Both the position numbers and the translations under genes were made by a program. Under the pieces are notes generated by a model. That model was not told the origin of the DNA, searched no databases, and saw only the letters and a program-made list of their open reading frames with translations. Source: an uncultured Nitrosomonadales bacterium (GTDB lineage: Bacteria; Pseudomonadota; Gammaproteobacteria; Burkholderiales; Gallionellaceae). Taken from it: a DNA stretch of 5,658 nucleotides. Where the stretch lies: assembly GCA_903934275.1 (NCBI GenBank), contig CAIZNF010000149.1, positions 1 to 5,658 of the forward strand, given 5' to 3'. Positions 5,643 through 5,658 of this stretch are shown one piece after another; within the stretch, counting starts at the first letter, position 1; every line of letters starts with the position of its first letter.

Positions 5643-5658
5643 GGAACATTTGATGCAC
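5641..5658 (+). promoter_or_regulatory. Ribosome-binding site and possible start of a next gene, cut by the window edge
   Basis: GAGG (5641-5644) overlaps the stop codon of the SEC-C gene and lies 8 bases before ATG (5653-5655), followed by only one more codon (CAC) before the window ends. The spacing is ideal for translation and suggests a second gene co-transcribed with the SEC-C gene. Nothing can be said about its product. Confidence 0.35.

Overview
The window looks like chromosomal DNA of a betaproteobacterium, probably in or near the Nitrosomonadales (for example Gallionellaceae-like). This placement is inferred from gene order and protein style; no database search was possible. It has three blocks.

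Block 1 (bases 3-2465, minus strand) is a tightly packed housekeeping run. Read in its own direction it is yggS (PLP-homeostasis protein), proC (pyrroline-5-carboxylate reductase), a YggT-family membrane protein and a DUF167/YggU protein. proC and yggT are one base apart and yggT and the DUF167 gene 16 bases apart, so they probably share a transcript. A palindromic repeat sits between yggS and proC.

Block 2 (bases 2532-4797, plus strand) is pilT and pilU, the two retraction-type ATPases of type IV pili. They diverge from yggS across a gap of about 50-65 bases that must carry both promoters and holds a perfect 15-base inverted repeat. The pairing of a PilT-type ATPase gene with yggS is conserved; in E. 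coli the PilT-like yggR lies beside yggS. PilT and PilU both keep complete Walker A, Asp-box, Walker B and His-box motifs, and both should be active ATPases working at the base of the pilus machine.

Block 3 (bases 4798-5658) is different: more AT-rich, rich in hairpins and partly decayed. It holds a terminator-like hairpin pointing back toward pilU, a small dyad, and a cyclic-nucleotide-binding-domain gene broken by a one-base insertion and also cut short at its 3' end. A two-hairpin element follows, then an intact small gene with a C-terminal SEC-C zinc-binding motif that resembles the PBPRA1643-type SWIM/SEC-C family. A ribosome-binding site and ATG at the right edge suggest another gene beginning there. 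The block looks like a degenerating pilus-linked sensor gene next to an acquired small-gene module.

No clearly novel system is visible. The points most worth a second look are the broken cNMP-binding gene, the structured element abutting it, and the short SEC-C protein.
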